Assembly: GCA_026214975.1 (NCBI GenBank)
Contig: CM047808.1
Span: 5,197,262 to 5,261,261, forward strand
DNA from: Gentiana macrophylla
Lineage: Eukaryota; Streptophyta; Magnoliopsida; Gentianales; Gentianaceae
Direction: 5' to 3'
Length of the DNA stretch: 64,000 nucleotides
Shown piece by piece: positions 34,374 through 47,062 of this stretch. Below the pieces are notes generated by a model, which saw nothing but the letters and a program-made list of their open reading frames with translations, ran no database searches and was not told the origin of the DNA. Within the stretch, counting starts at the first letter, position 1; every line of letters starts with the position of its first letter. Position numbers and translations under genes: made by a program.

Positions 34374-34680
34374 CCTGCAAAATATCATAACCTTGTAGGG
34401 AAAAAAAATTTAAAAAATAAAACCAACATATTTACCAGATCAAATTCTAATCCTAATTAAGACACTATACTTGTATTATTATGGAAGGAGAAAATACAGT
34501 TATCGGAAAATAAATAAATTATTGTAAATACTACTCCCGTATATATACCTGCACGCTTAATTCCGAGAGTTTGTGAGAACTAGGGTTTCGAATTAGTTCC
34601 TAATTATTCCCCGGCAATTACGGTCGGGTAGTGAGAAATTAGGGTTCGCGGCAGTATTGTCTTCTCATGCAGGGGCTTCC
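34374..34680 (-). promoter_or_regulatory. 5' leader of the importin-alpha-like gene with UTR intron
   Basis: A leader exon (about 34680-34549) ends GCGTGCAG before GTATAT, and an acceptor TTTTGCAG lies at 34375, giving a UTR intron of about 175 bases. Minus-strand AAACCCTAG (34588-34580) and GAACCCTAA (34647-34639) are telo-box-like elements common in promoters of plant growth genes. No TATA box was seen. Confidence 0.5.
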
Positions 34681-34689
34681 ATGCAGATG

Positions 34690-36000
34690 CGTCCTCTTTT
34701 ATTTTAATATTTATATTTTTATACTTTTTTTCTTCTGCAACGAAAGGATTTATAAACTACGGGGCGGGGATCGAACCCTGGACCTCTCACTTGTAGCCAG
34801 CAGAAACCAAGCGCCATTTAATTATCTTTACAGGATGAGCCTTAAGCTCATATATTTTATTATTGATGGGAGAATATTGTATGTAATTTATTTATAATGT
34901 AGATATACATCATGGTGAAAGGTGTAAATACACGTTATTTGTCAGAACGGTTAAACTCGTATCGTTATTGATTGGTGTATAAGGTTGGAGATTATTTCCT
35001 ATGTCTTCACTTATCAGTGTTGCATTGATGCAAAGAGAGCCGTTATTTCAGTATTTGTAAAGGTAATTATACAACAAAACAAATGAATAGCTTCTTCGAG
35101 GAGGTGTAACAGGGTAGGGTTTTGCCATAAAAGAATCTGGTTAGCTAATTAGACCGCCGTTCTCGTTTGGAGAAGGCTTTTAGGCTTTGATCGGAAAACC
35201 TCAATGATTAAAGTCACTATTGTGTCTTCGGATTATAGAAGCGATCATTATTGCACTCTATGCCAACACGTAAATTATTGAGAAATGTTTTATGCCACAA
35301 CAAAATATACTCAACAAATGACAACATATTTTTAAGCCATTGATTATTATGGGACTCATATGGTTCAATAGGTCTCACATCATAATTAATGGTCTTAAAA
35401 TGTGTTATGCACAATGTTGTAGTCATTTTGTTTTGACACTATCAATACTCTAAATTATTTAATGATGTATGGATGCACCTCACCTATGTCATCTGTATTA
35501 CTTTTAATTTTCTACTCAAATCCAAGTGTTTTTCAATGTTTTATAACTATTTCATTAATAGTATTCAGAATGATATATTCGATTTTTGTTATTAAACTTA
35601 AGAAATTTTATGGTGCGGCATTTGTAGCAAGGTTGTATCAGATGACATACATAAAGTTTTTTATTTTTACATTCTTTCATATAATACACTTTTATCGTAT
35701 TTGAAATATTAGAAATGAATGATTGTAATGTATGTCACTTGATACAACTTTCATACATGGAGTGTATTGTAAAAGTTGTCATTAAACTTTACGTATTGAT
35801 CAACTTTTTTAAATTGTATTAAAACAGTGTAATGGCTTATATTTTGAAATCGTGGGAGTCTTTTATAAGCTCAATTTACAAGTACTCTTGTCATCCTATT
35901 TACATTGACAATTACGACAGTTAAATAAAAATGAAATGAATATATATTTATCAACTTTTCATAACTTTAAAACTATTGCACGCATCAGTAGCAATCAAAT
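34690..36000. other. No gene seen
   Basis: AT-rich intergenic DNA. A motif GGGGATCGAACCCTGGACCTC (34767-34787) resembles a tRNA/SINE B box in reverse, but no A box or tail supports a SINE. Confidence 0.4.
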
Positions 36001-36001
36001 A

Positions 36002-36277
36002 CTCCCTATGTTCCACAATACCTGATGCGGTTGTAAAAAACAAGCAGATTAAAAAAGTAATTAATTGTTTTGACTTTGATTAGATAAAGACTAGAATATC
36101 ATTATAAAAACATAAATTAAATAATGTTGGTGCATTTAAGACAATTTATAAAAAAATAAATAAAGAGATGAGTAAAAATGGAAAAGTGCATTAAATTTTG
36201 CATTGGAAAATGTCATGCTTCATTTATTTGGAACACATATTTCTAAGACTGCCTCAGTTATTTTGGAACGGAATGAG
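36002..36277. mobile_element. Stowaway MITE (276 bp, TA flanks)
   Basis: The left end CTCCCTATGTTCCACAATACC and reversed right end CTCATTCCGTTCCAAAATAAC are inverted repeats flanked by TA. An extra right-hand end (GGACGGAGGAGTA, about 36358-36370) suggests a second nested copy. Confidence 0.65.
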
Positions 36278-36652
36278 TAATATTTTAGATTTTTGTCATT
36301 AAAACTAATGACATTTAATCACATTCTTAAACAGTTTAAAAAGTCTAAATGGACTTTGGGACGGAGGAGTACTACCTTAATAATTAAGCAGTATTTTCTA
36401 CGGTTGTCAATATCTCCATAAAAATAATGACACGGGCACAATCGTTATGCCATAAATAATTATACGACGGTCATTAACACTGTTAATCATTATTAATTTA
36501 TGTTCTGATTAATTTAAACTAATCATTATCAACGATGCAAACAATCGTTGTGACACACGGTTGTTTCCGTATCATTACACATATTTCCACCACTTAACTA
36601 CTAGTGGTTGGAGTAGAATTGAAATTATTTTAGGGTGTAAATTAAAGTATAA

Positions 36653-36941
36653 GGGCATTCATATCAGAAGCCTTATAAGGTGCTCTAACCCTAAAATAAA
36701 GATAAAAAGTGAATTTTTTCTCAAATACATCTACAGCAGAAGCTCCATCCCTATCTATTTTTAGGGTCGGTGAATAGTGTATCATCATTTGTGGAGCACT
36801 ATCCCTACTTTAATGGTATTTAGTATAAAGAGATAGAGATGTTGTTGTGGAGTGTTTTGAATTGAAATGCTGTAAAATAGGAATGTGTATTATTTTACAT
36901 TATTTTAGGGATAAAAAATAGGGTTTTTGATGTGAATGCCA
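36653..36941. mobile_element. Tourist/PIF-Harbinger-type MITE (289 bp)
   Basis: The left end GGGCATTCATATCAGAAGCC and reversed right end TGGCATTCACATCAAAAACC are inverted repeats, with TAA on both sides (36650-36652 and 36942-36944). Subterminal TCTACAGCAGAAG and GGAGCACTATCCC words are shared in kind with the element at 30483. Confidence 0.75.
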
Positions 36942-37043
36942 TAAAGTATGTTTTAGTGTTTGAATAAATTAAATAGGACATTAAAGAGACACTTATTCAA
37001 TCAATTTGGGAAGAGTGTTATATAGGTGACACACAACAACTTA

Positions 37044-37321
37044 CTATATTCATCCCAAAATGTAAATCAGTTTGAACTTTTTCACAAAGATTAAGAAAAT
37101 TGGTTCGATTGGTTATGTGTCATTAATTTTGTTGAAAAAAGTCTAAAATGTCATATGACTGTTATTAATGTGAATTAGTGAAAATTGAGGAGTATATATA
37201 TAATAAAAGAGAGGTAAAAGGAGAACAATGTAATTAATGCTTCATTGGTTTTCTAAATAGACTTATATTATAAAACTAAACCAAAAAAATTAAATGAACT
37301 TATATTTTGGGACGGAGGTAG
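37044..37321. mobile_element. Stowaway MITE (278 bp, TA duplication)
   Basis: The left end CTATATTCATCCCAAAATGTA and reversed right end CTACCTCCGTCCCAAAATATA are inverted repeats, with TA on each side (37042-37043 and 37322-37323). Confidence 0.78.
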
Positions 37322-37495
37322 TATTATATTTTCTTTTTTATTCATCGATTACATTACAAAAATAATAACCGCGATGCACTAACAACCGTGATGCAGTGAC
37401 ATCGCGATGCATTGACCACCCCTGTTGCATCGCGGTGTCACTTCATCGCGGTGTGTCTTTAGCGTCCAGAACAAAAAAAAGGAAAGATCGATCAC

Positions 37496-37582
37496 CCGCG
37501 ATGCATTGACCACCGCGATGCATTGACCACCCCGATGTAGTGAGCACCCCGATGTAGTGAGCACCGCGATGCAGTGAGCACC
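37496..37582. repeat. 17 bp minisatellite, five copies
   Basis: Five copies of ACCGCGATGCATTGACC or ACCCCGATGTAGTGAGC variants stand head to tail with no spacers. The array recurs in tandem units 2 (about 39203) and 3 (about 40909). Degenerate outliers lie at 37370-37425. Confidence 0.85.
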
Positions 37583-38053
37583 GAGTCAAGCTCAATCTTA
37601 TTATATTTTATTAAAAAATAAATGAATTCTAAGAAAATAATCATGGTTACGAGCCAAGTCGAGATATATCGAGTAGTTAGCGAGTCGAGTTCGATCTTTC
37701 CTTTTTATGGCTCGATCGAGCCCAAACTTTTTTATTCAAGCTCAATCCCTAGGGAGTATCGACTCGACTCGGCTAGATTACACCCCTAATATGAATGACA
37801 CTACACTTATTTTACAAAGTTACCGAATTTGTGTATCAAATTATATATGCAGTGACAGTCACTGCATCAATTCTCTAATTGTAAACGTAGTGACATCAAT
37901 GTCACTGCATCAATTATCCAAGCATTACATCTTATTGCATATATTTTGAAGTACACAAAAAACGGAACACTAAAACAATAAGTAGCTTTTTTATCTTCCA
38001 TTTTATCAACACCTTGCACACCAAATACTACTAACATCATCCGTTGCATATAT

Positions 38054-38689
38054 TCATTTGTTTATAATTGGCAATGTTTCATCAACTGTGAACTCTGCTT
38101 TTTGTATTTGAGCTTTTGCATTCATTTCCTCTTCATCTTTATGACTAAAACCATCTATTTTAATACACTTCAACAACATCTCCAATTTTTTATTCTTCGA
38201 TTTGTCTAAGGATTTCAAACATGGAGGAACCATATCAATAGGTTTAAATCCATTAGCATCAACAGAATCTATATCACCTCCAGCTTCAATCAAAATCTCG
38301 ATGATTTCGACAACGAATTCTGATCCACCAGATGTAGCACAATGAAGAGTAGTAACACCATCTAATCTATATGCTTTGTTAACATCGAATTTTGCGGTTT
38401 CGAGAATATACTTCATAACCTTGATGCTTCCATAAATGGCAGCAATCAACAAATGAGTTCTTTCTTCAAAGCACATCTCTTTGAACCAATTCTCTTTCCA
38501 TACCAAACACTAAATTCATTTGCATCGAGCCTTTTTCTTACCCTCACCTATGAAACTAATGATAATTCCAAGGTCTTTGTTATTCAAATTTAGAAACGAC
38601 TTTTGCTAAAGTTACCTTCATTTTTACTTGAAATTCACCTTCCATGTTGAATTCCAAGGTGCAAGATCGGTCTTTGAACCGGTACACAT
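38054..38689 (-). pseudogene. Ankyrin part of a CCCH tandem zinc-finger gene, copy 1
   Basis: The minus frame ERTHLLIAAIYGSIKVMKY and DGVTTLHCATSGGSEF, then DSVDANGFKPIDMVPP, matches the two ankyrin repeats of plant TZF (CCCH) proteins, which regulate RNA in stress and germination. A start MCTGSK at 38689 also fits that family, but frames change between start and ankyrin part. The zinc fingers that should follow are absent: the frame stops after ETLPIINK. Confidence 0.75.
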
Positions 38690-39146
38690 CAAATCTTGCA
38701 AGAATTTGCGAAAGATGAAATTCAAGAATTGAACCAAGTTTGAATGTGTCACTTTATTCAAGAATTAAATAAAATTGTTTAATGCATCAATCCAAAAATG
38801 TCACTAAGTCATAGGAGAATAAACGAATATTAAGCACTTAACCGAATCTTTATGGCTCTCAATTAGCGTTGTCAGACACAAGATTGAGGGCGTTCTCGTA
38901 AACTATGAGAAACTTTTATAGCTCTCAATTAGCGGTGTCAGACACAAGTTTGATGGCGTCTCTCAACTAACACTTCCATATTGTCAGAAGTGACGGGAGA
39001 GATAATCAAAACCATACGAGTTATATGAAAGAGGGAATTTTTTTTTGAGGGTACGGAGGGAAATTTTAAGTTAGTAACTCCAGATGTAGTGAAATGAAGG
39101 GAAAGATTATCAAAATCATACACGATATATGATGGGAGGGATGATG

Positions 39147-40852
39147 TTGCATCGCGGTGTGTCTTTAGCGTCCAGAACAAAAAAAAAAGGAAAGATCGAT
39201 CACCCGCGATGCATTGACCACCGCGATGCATTGACCACCCCGATGTAGTGAGCACCCCGATGTAGTGAGCACCGCGATGCAGTGAGCACCGAGTCAAGCT
39301 CAATCTTATTATATTTTATTAAAAAATAAATGAATTCTAAGAAAATAATCATGGTTACGAGCCAAGTCGAGATATATCGAGTAGTTAGCGAGTCGAGTTC
39401 GATCTTTCCTTTTATGGCCTCGATCGAGCCCAAACTTTTTTATTCAAGCTCAATCCCTGTGGAGTATCGACTCGACTCGGCTAGATTACACCCCTAATAT
39501 GAATGACACTACACTTATTTTACAAAGTTACCGAATTTGTGTATCAATTATATATGCAGTGACAGCCACTGCATCAATTCTCTAATTGTAAACGTAGTGA
39601 CATCAATGTCACTGCATCAATTATCCAAGCATTACATCTTATTGCATATATTTTGAAGTACACAAAAAACGGAACACTAAAACAATAAGTAGCTTTTTTT
39701 ATCTTCCATTTTATCAACACCTTGCACACCCAGTCACTACAACATCATCCGTTGCATATATTCATTTGTTTATAATTGGCAATGTTTCATCAATCGTGAA
39801 CTCGCTTTTGTATTTGAGCTTTTGCATTCATTTCCTCTTCATCTTTATGACTAAAACCATCTATTTTAATACACTTCAACAACATCTCCAATTTTTTATT
39901 CTTCGATTTGTCTAAGGATTTCAAACATGGAGGAACCATATCAATAGGTTTAAATCCATTAGCATCAACAGAATCTATATCACCTCCAAACTTTCAATCA
40001 AAATCTCGATGATTTCGACAACGAATTCTGATCCACCAGATGTAGCACAATGAAGAGTAGTAACACCATCTAATCTATATGCTTTGTTAACATCGAATTT
40101 TGCGGTTTCGAGAATATACTTCATAACCTTGATGCTTCCATAAATGGCGAAGAATCAACAAATGAGTTCTTTCTTCAAAGCACATCTCTTTGAACCAATT
40201 CTCTTCCATACCAAACACTAAATTCATTTGCATCGAGCCTTTTTCTTCTACCTCACCTATGAAACTAATGATAATTCCAAGGTCTTTGTTATTCAAATTT
40301 AGAAACGACTTGTGCTAAAGTTACCTTCATTTTTACTTGAAATTCACCTTCCATGTTGAATTCCAAGGTGCAAGATTCGGTCTTTGAACCGGTACATCAA
40401 ATCTTGCAAGAATTTGCGAAAGATGAAATTCAAGAATTGAACCAAGTTTGAATGTGTCACTCTTATTCAAGAATTAAATAAAATTGTTTAATGCATCAAT
40501 CCAAAAAATGTCACTAAGTCATGTGGAGAATAAACGAATATTAAGCACTTAACCGAATCTTTATGGCTCTCGATTAGCGTTGTCGACACAAGATTGAGGC
40601 GTTCTCAAAAACTATGAGAAACTTTTATAGCTCTCAATTAGCGGTGTCGACCACAAGTTTGATGGCGTCTCTCAACTAACACTTCCATATTGTCGAAGTG
40701 ACGGGAGAGATAATCAAATCCATAATGAGTTATATGAAAGAGGAATTTTTTTGAGGGTGCGGAGGGAAATTTTAAGTTAGTAACTCCAGATGTAGTGAAA
40801 TGAAGGGAAAGATTATCAAAATCATACACGATATATGATGGGAGGGATGATG
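39147..40852. repeat. Tandem 1.7 kb unit, copy 2
   Basis: Same order as copy 1, but with many more single-base indels than the other two, including three places where TCAGA in copies 1 and 3 reads TCGA or TCGAC. Confidence 0.9.
39772..40397 (-). pseudogene. Ankyrin part of a CCCH zinc-finger gene, copy 2
   Basis: Same region as copies 1 and 3, interrupted by several small indels; the longest surviving frame is only about 69 codons. The presumed start has lost two bases (ATGTACC instead of ATGTGTACC). Confidence 0.7.
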
Positions 40853-42566
40853 TTGCATCGCGGTGTGTCTTTAGCGTCCAGAACAAAAAAAAAAGGAAAG
40901 ATCGATCACCCGCGATGCATTGACCACCGCGATGCATTGACCACCCCGATGTAGTGAGCACCCCGATGTAGTGAGCACCGCGATGCAGTGAGCACCGAGT
41001 CAAGCTCAATCTTATTATATTTTATTAAAAAATAAATGAATTCTAAGAAAATAATCATGGTTACGAGCCAAGTCGAGATATATCGAGTAGTTAGCGAGTC
41101 GAGTTCGATCTTTCCTTTTTATGGCTCGATCGAGCCCAAACTTTTTTATTCAAGCTCAATCCCTAGGGAGTATCGACTCGACTCGGCTAGATTACACCCC
41201 TAATATGAATGACACTACACTTATTTTACAAAGTTACCGAATTTGTGTATCAAATTATATATGCAGTGACAGTCACTGCATCAATTCTCTAATTGTAAAC
41301 GTAGTGACATCAATGTCACTGCATCAATTATCCAAGCATTACATCTTATTGCATATATTTTGAAGTACACAAAAAACGGAACACTAAAACAATAAGTAGC
41401 TTTTTTTATCTTCCATTTTATCAACACCTTGCACACCCAGTCACTACAACATCATCCGTTGCATATATTCATTTGTTTATAATTGGCAATGTTTCATCAA
41501 CTGTGAACTCTGCTTTTTGTATTTGAGCTTTTGCATTCATTTCCTCTTCATCTTTATGACTAAAACCATCTATTTTAATACACTTCAACAACATCTCCAA
41601 TTTTTTATTCTTCGATTTGTCTGAGGATTTCAAACATGGAGGAACCATATCAATAGGTTTAAATCCATTAGCATCAACAGAATCTATATCACCTCCAGCT
41701 TCAATCAAAATCTCGTTGATTTCGACAACGAATTCTGATCCACCAGATGTAGCACAATGAAGAGTAGTAACACCATCTAAGCTATATGCTTTGTTAACAT
41801 CGAATTTCGCGGTTTCGAGAATATACTTCATAACCTTGATGCTTCCATAAATGGCAGCAATCAACAAATGAGTTCTTTCTTCAAAGCACATCTCTTTGAA
41901 CCAATTCTCTTTCCATACCAAACACTAAATTCATTTGCATCAGAGCCTTTTTCTTCTACCTCACCTATAAAACCAATGATAATTCCAAGGTGCTGTTATT
42001 CGAAATTTAGAACAGCTTTTGCTAAAGTTACCTTCATTTTTTACTTGAAATTCACCTTCCATGTTGAATTCCAAGGTGCAAGATTCGGTCTTTGAACCGG
42101 TACACATCAAATCTTGCAAGAATTTGCGAAAGATGAAATTCAAGAATTGAACCAAGTTTGAATGTGTCACTCTTATTCAAGAATTAAATAAAATTGTTTA
42201 ATGCATCAATCCAAAAAATGTCACTAAGTCATAGGAGAATAAACGAATATTAAGCACTTAACCGAATCTTTATGGCTCTCAATTAGCGTTGTCAGACACA
42301 AGATTGAGGGCGTTCTCGTAAACTATGAGAAACTTTTATAGCTCTCAATTAGCGGTGTCAGACACAAGTTTGATGGCGTCTCTCAACTAACACTTCCATA
42401 TGGTCAGAAGTGACGGGAGAGATAATCAAAACCATACGAGTTATATGAAAGAGGGAATTTTTTTTTGAGGGTACGGAGGGAAATTTTAAGTTAGTAACTC
42501 CAGATGTAGTGAAATGAAGGGAAAGATTATCAAAATCATACACGATATATGATGGGAGGGATGATG
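40853..42566. repeat. Tandem 1.7 kb unit, copy 3
   Basis: Ends GGGAGGGATGATG, followed by unrelated sequence, so it closes the array. Its 150-codon ankyrin frame differs from that of copy 1 at three residues. Confidence 0.9.
41469..42107 (-). pseudogene. Ankyrin part of a CCCH zinc-finger gene, copy 3
   Basis: The start MCTGSKTESC (42107) runs to about residue 32 before a frame change. The ankyrin part is an open 150-codon frame as in copy 1. As in the other copies no CCCH fingers follow, so the loss predates the triplication. Confidence 0.75.
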
Positions 42567-44560
42567 AGAACCACATACAATATATTACTGTCATATAAAC
42601 TTTGTGTTTCTGATCATCCTATCCGTCACTATACTCTATATGGAGTCACCACCTAAAAAATTCTCGTAAACTACACCGTACAAAGTGTACATCAACTGCT
42701 TGATGAGTTGTCCAAAATGTACAACATGCTACAGCTACTTGATGTGTTGTGATGATAAAACAACATTAATTTTTAACCTAATGACTCCGACATATTTTAA
42801 GAGAGAGTAGACAAGAAGTGTGATTGGGAATGTGGACTGCTCACAATATCCCCACCGTGTAAACAAGAAGTGTGGTTGGGAAAGTGGTGAAATTTTTAGG
42901 TAATGCGTCACGTCACGTGCAATGCGTGTGAGTGTGTGATCGATCGAACCACACGCTTTAAGTCTGAGAATGAAATCGTGTGGACAGAAGTGTGTCACGT
43001 AGTATGTACCTACATAGGTACACACTACGCAAAAACTTCCCGGGAAAGTGGACTATCCACCTTAATATCACCATGTGTACATAAACCGAGACAATAAGAA
43101 GCAAAATTACCCATCAAAAATACTAGTCCCAATTTCGTTGTTTTAATACTATTATTATTACTTTGACTTATGCCACGTTGGATCATTCAATTGAAGAAAA
43201 GAATATCATTGGAGTGAATAAAGTGGATCATATTAAACAAATAATGCAGTTTTTTTTAAACACATTTGCATACTACCACATTCATCTATAGTGGATGCTC
43301 TTGGATAACATGTTGTGGCACTGGTACATCCGGTCGTGGATATAGTATTTTCTGCGAAATTACACCTCACCATATTCTTGTAATCGATACTAACTTGTTT
43401 GTAGATCTTTCATTATTAAAACATATCGTCGGATTGTTAACACGTATATAAAACGTAAAAGCTGTTTTGTATCATTTTACACGTGATAGTGAACTCGTGG
43501 TTTGTTGTAATATAAGTCGCTTGTAGTAGAATTTTCATAAACATTATATCTTCGTGAAATCAAGGCCGTGACTCACACGCATGAGACGGAGGAGTAGTTA
43601 AGGGGCTTGGAAATTTAAGCCCACCCCAATTTTTTATTTTTTATTTTTTATATTAGTACCTTATGATCAACCAAGCCCAAAAGCTTCAGCCCACCAGATA
43701 AAAAAAAGCCCACCTGATTTAGACCCATAGGTTTTCTAATTCCTTTTCTAATCCTGCAAGTCCCGAAAAAAAAAAAAAACAAATCCCTGTATATTCATAA
43801 TAACAATTTTTTTATATAATCTTTAAAATCAAAAAATCATTCACAGTGAAAAAAAATACAGCAGTAAAATAAGCTCAGTAATTTTGTAATTGCAAACCAC
43901 GGTTCACAAAAAAAAAAAAAAAAAAAAAAATGCAAGCGAGCAACATTGCAAGCGACGGCGCTGATGGTCACCACCAGTCCACCACCGACGGAAGGCGGCA
44001 TTCATCATATACCAATCTGAAATTTTCCATCCCAACTCCCAAGTAAGTCACCATTCCTTCATATTTCATCAATGATCAATTGATTTTTAGAAATGGAAAA
44101 GGCAAAACCCTGTTTTTTTGGTTTGCTTTATATTGAAAATTGAAACATTAAAGACTGTTTTTGTAATTACTAATTAGTAATTATGTTTGTGAGGGAATTG
44201 ATTAATTGGTAAATGGTAATGGTGCTCATTGAAGATAATTTTGGTAGAATAATTTTGGCACTATGACAATAGGTCAATAGCTGAAAATTTGTCATATTAA
44301 ACAAACCCCAAATAAGCTAAATATGGAAATAAGTTGTTATTGTTAACTGTTAAGGATTAATTGATTGATGTTCTTGTTAGGCTTTCTTCCTCCTAATTTC
44401 CTATCAACAAAAAAATTGTTGTATATACTGCCTACTTGCTAAATGGACTTGAAATTGTGAATTGTTGTGAGGTTGATCATTAGTCAAAGTGAATGGTTGT
44501 TTTATCCATCTTGAATTAATTTTATGAAAATCGTGTATTGTTATTTGTTTTGAAGACACG
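42567..44560. other. No gene seen; possible hAT leader at its right
   Basis: Contains inverted words around GTACCTACATAGGTAC (43006-43021), A-runs near 43765 and 43910, and a short GC-richer stretch (43930-44040) ending in CCCAAGTAAGTC, possibly the non-coding first exon of the downstream hAT gene. No terminal inverted repeats were identified. Confidence 0.4.
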
Positions 44561-47062
44561 TTGCTTAATTTTTTTTATTTTAGGGTATACATTATAATGA
44601 CACATCATGAACAAAAGAAAGAAAAAACACTTTTTTCATTCTTTAGAAAAGTTGACACATCAAAAAGTGACGCACCTTCTGCTTCACATGGGGTTGCTTC
44701 AGCTCATGATCATATTGAAGAAATTCCTCCTAGTTCAAACTCTCCTTCTAAGTTTCAACGAGTTGAAAGTGACTATATCCCTGTCGAACTGAATCTTCAA
44801 ATGGATCCTGGGCTACGTATTCCAACATGGGAACATCCTATCAATAAGCGAGATGAGACTAGGAGAGATTATATCGGAATGGGTCCATTTCAGCCACATC
44901 TTCCACAATATCCTATGACTAACTTTGGAAATCAAAATCGCAGTTTCCGGTACAACTGGTTCAAAAAATTCTCATGGTTAGAGTATTCTCCTTCAAAAAA
45001 TGCTACGTTTTGCTTTCCATGCTTCATTTTTTATGTGCATCCAACGCGGTATCGTGCATTTATTGTTGATGGATTTACCAATTGGAAGAGGGTTGGAGAT
45101 GGTGATAATTGTTGCTTCTTGAAACATGAGGCGGCCCCAATTCACCACATAATAATTCAATGGATTCAATTAATGCATTAATGAATGTACCTCGACATAT
45201 TGAGAGGTAATTAATGCGACAAGAAATAGGAAATTCAAAAGAACCGATTCTGGCTTGGAACAACAATTGAGAGTGTTAAGTGGCTTACTTTGCAAGGTTG
45301 TGCTTTAAGAGATAATGATTTAATCTATGCATTCACTAAACCAAGGAAACTTTCTACAAATGATAAAGCATTCAGGAAAGTTGAGACCAGATATTGGCTC
45401 CGTTGTCTTAGAAAACGCTCATGGAAATGTAAAATTCACCTCACCCATGATTCAAAAAGAGGTTTTAAATATTATTGTGAAAAAAGTAAGAAAAATGATT
45501 CGTAAGGAAATTGGGATTGCTAAGTTTTGTTGCTTGGTTGATGAATCCAAGGATTTGTCTAATAAGGAACAAATGGCTATTGTTTTGAGATTTGTGGATT
45601 CTCATGGTTTTGTGCGGGAGCACTTTTTGATGTTGTACATGTTACGGATACAACTGCATCAAATCTTAAAAATGAGATATGTGATGCTCTTGTTCGATCC
45701 AATTTAAATGTTAATGACTTGCGAGTCCAAGGCTATGATGGTGCTAGAAACATGCATGGTGCGTGGAATGGGTTACAAGCGCTATTTCTTAGAGATTGCC
45801 CATCTGCTTATTATATTCATTGTTTTGCACACCGTTTACAACTGGCACTAGTCGCAGCTGCTGAAAAGGAAACTTCTATTTGGTTATTCTTTTCTAAATT
45901 GACCACTATTGTGAATCTTGTTAAGGCTTCTCCCAAACGTCATAGTGAGTTGCAATCTAATCAAGCTAATGAGATTGTAGATTCGATAGCTATTGGTGAG
46001 CGTGAAACTGGTAGGGGGGACCAAATTGGCACATTGCACCGAGCTGGAACGACTCGGTGGAGTTCACATTTTGATTCGATTTGTGGTTTGATAGACATGT
46101 ACAAATCTACTCTTACGACACTTTGTAGCATTATTGACAGTGGATCGTCAAATTCTACATGTGGAGAAGCAACCGGTGCTTTGAGGGTGATGCGATCATT
46201 TGAATTTATCTTTATCTTGTATACTATGCATAAAATCATAGGAATAAGCGATTTGCTTTCTAAAGCCTTGCAACAAAAAGAATGTCGACATCTTGATCGC
46301 CATGGATCTTGTGTCATCTACCAAAAATCTTCTTGGCTTGTTAAGAAGTGAAGGTTTTGATCCGTTGATGAATAATGTGAAAGAAGTTTGCACAAATATG
46401 ATATTCATGTTCCGGATATGAGTGATCGTCACAAAGATGCTACTAGTCGTTCGTGTCAACAAAGAGACAATATCACAGTTGAGCATCACTACCATTTTGA
46501 CATATTTAACAATCCAATAGATTTTCAATTGCAGGAGTTAAACAACAGATTTAGTGATGAAGCAGTAGAGCTCCTCAGATTAAGTTCTTCTTTGGATCCA
46601 AAGGATAATTTCAAATCTTTCAACATCGAGAATATATGCACCCTTGCAGAAGATTTTTATCCTAATGACTTCTCTCGCCAAGACATTCATTTACTTAGAT
46701 CACAGTTGGCACATTATGAGTATGATATCATTCAACAACAGAAGTTTCAGGAAATATCCACTCTTTTAGATTTGTGTCAGAAATTAGTTGAGACAAATAG
46801 ATCTCAAATATACTTTTTGATTGAGAGGTTGATTCGTCTTATTCTAACTCTCTCAACGGCAACCACGGAAAGGGCATTTTCTGCAATGAAACATGTTAAA
46901 TCCGCTCTCTGCAATAAGATGGATGGAGAATTTTTTGTAGATTCCGTGATAGTTTATATTGAAAGGAATTCTCTCAAAATGTCGATGTTGATTACGTTAT
47001 TGATAAATTCAATTCTCGTAAGACTCGTAGGGGTGCAAAATGAAGTGAATAGGTGTATTTAG
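44561..47062 (+). pseudogene. hAT transposase (TTF/ZMYM-type, DUF4371 and dimerisation domain), broken
   Basis: After acceptor TTTATTTTAG an ATG at 44597 starts MTHHEQKKEKTLFSFFRK. TTF-type zinc-finger text (FRYNWFKKFSWLEYSPSKNATFCFPCFIF) follows to about 45180. The catalytic region lies in other frames: CLVDESKDLSNKEQMAIVLR (about 45535), VQGYDGARNMHGAWNGLQAL (45725) and HCFAHRLQLALV (45825). The C-terminal hAT dimerisation block reads STATTERAFSAMKHVK (46852). At least four frame changes occur, so it is not functional as it stands. Some catalytic acids survive, so decay is moderate. Confidence 0.85.

Larger units (their letters stand above)
37425..39146. repeat. Tandem 1.7 kb unit, copy 1
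   Basis: The unit runs from TTGCATCGCGGTG to GGGAGGGATGATG. It contains a 17 bp minisatellite, a TCGA-rich repeat ending CTAGATTACACCCCTAAT, and a broken ankyrin gene piece on the minus strand. Copies 2 and 3 follow head to tail. This copy has a 15-base extra piece (CACTTCATCGCGGTG) near its start. Confidence 0.9.

Noticed and set aside
34757..34840. Possible tRNA or SINE in reverse (GGTTCGATCC-type B box)
   Set aside because: No cloverleaf, no A box at the right distance and no tail were found.
37379..37582. Array of 17 bp repeats resembling a CRISPR array
   Set aside because: The repeats are directly adjacent with no spacers, and the host is a plant nuclear genome. It is a minisatellite.
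43266..43451. 61-codon frame
   Set aside because: No family match, no splice or neighbouring evidence; length expected by chance.
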